Assembly (NCBI GenBank): GCA_023489135.1
Contig: JAMDCE010000117.1
Coordinates: 1 to 5,789, forward strand
Direction: 5' to 3'
Source of the DNA: Chloroflexota bacterium
GTDB taxonomy: Bacteria; Chloroflexota; Chloroflexia; JAMDCE01
Length of the DNA: 5,789 bases
This document shows positions 5,527 through 5,789 of the stretch, one piece after another. The position numbers were made by a program, and so were the translations under genes. Under the pieces are notes generated by a model. The model ran no database searches. It had not been told where the DNA came from and saw only the letters and a list, made by a program, of their open reading frames with translations. The number at the start of each line of letters is the position of its first letter. Position 1 is the stretch's first letter.

Positions 5527-5789
5527 GGGGTTGGGCACAGGCTGACGCTGTGGGCGATCGCTGTGAGGTCCAGGCTTCGATCAGCTAGATGCAGGTGGTA
5601 TGTGCGCGTGCTCAAATTGATCGATAAGGGATCGGGTCAGTCAGGGACACGAAGTGGAAGGCAGGCAAACAGATGACCAGCGAGTGGTTGTGAAGAAGAA
5701 GCGCCACCTCTTGGACGATGGCGAAATCGTGTAATTCTTAGTCTGTTTTATTGAAGGGTATATAAGATAGTATCAGCGGCAAGTGCAGG
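5527..5789. other. Right-hand end without a convincing gene
   Basis: No reliable gene. A plus-strand frame ends in KKKRHLLDDGEIV and a TAA at 5732-5734; from a GTG at 5654 it would be 26 residues, with no clear ribosome binding site. It may be the tail of a lost gene. A small inverted repeat, CACAG (5536-5540) with CTGTG (5548-5552), and one GCGATCGC (5554-5561) are present. No RNA gene is apparent. Confidence 0.4.

Noticed and set aside
5654..5734. Small plus-strand frame ending in KKKRHLLDDGEIV
   Set aside because: Only 26 codons from a GTG, no clear ribosome binding site and no recognised family; at most the tail of a lost gene.
1..5789. CRISPR array, insertion sequence ends or tRNA genes
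   Set aside because: No regularly spaced direct repeats, transposase-like protein, terminal inverted repeats or tRNA-like T-arm were seen on either strand.

Overview
The window looks like a gene-poor, partly decayed accessory region of a bacterial chromosome or plasmid. It holds three sizeable reading frames and several broken gene pieces. GC content is intermediate. A 23-residue piece resembling the CcbP-type small calcium-binding proteins (known from cyanobacteria and, as I recall, Chloroflexota) and three perfect GCGATCGC octamers hint at one of those two phyla. Neither sign settles the host.

Left part (1-521): a possible gene start on the minus strand runs off the left edge. A well-formed promoter and ribosome binding site then lead into a CcbP-like N-terminus that loses its family resemblance after 23 codons and stops after 43. 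Next comes an AAA-type ATPase (522-2228, plus strand). It carries a winged-helix segment and a C-terminal PD-(D/E)XK-like nuclease domain, the arrangement of the archaeal-ATPase/DUF234 class. It most likely starts at a TTG behind a good ribosome binding site, not at the first possible TTG.

Middle (2229-3888): a possible 53-codon ORF follows the ATPase closely. About 300 bases without a convincing gene come next and contain two neighbouring hairpins. A 324-codon plus-strand ORF follows (2707-3681), whose middle reminds me of the MukF/MksF/JetA kleisin-like subunits of condensin systems. Its last 56 codons lie exactly antisense to a decayed fragment of a second ParB-like gene (about 3511-3817, minus strand), so its present C-terminus is probably acquired non-native sequence.

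Right part (3889-5789): an intact 518-residue ParB-like protein on the minus strand has the ParB/Spo0J N-terminal boxes, an HTH core, a Cys-rich insertion, an Ala/Gly/Ser-rich linker and a C-terminal domain I cannot name. The decayed fragment beside it is a diverged paralogue of that C-terminal domain. No ParA is present. The last 340 bases hold the ribosome binding site and a possible promoter of this gene and no convincing gene.

An ATPase-nuclease, a possible truncated condensin-type subunit and a ParB-like protein with a decayed paralogue together suggest a remodelled DNA-maintenance or defence locus. A joint function is inference only.
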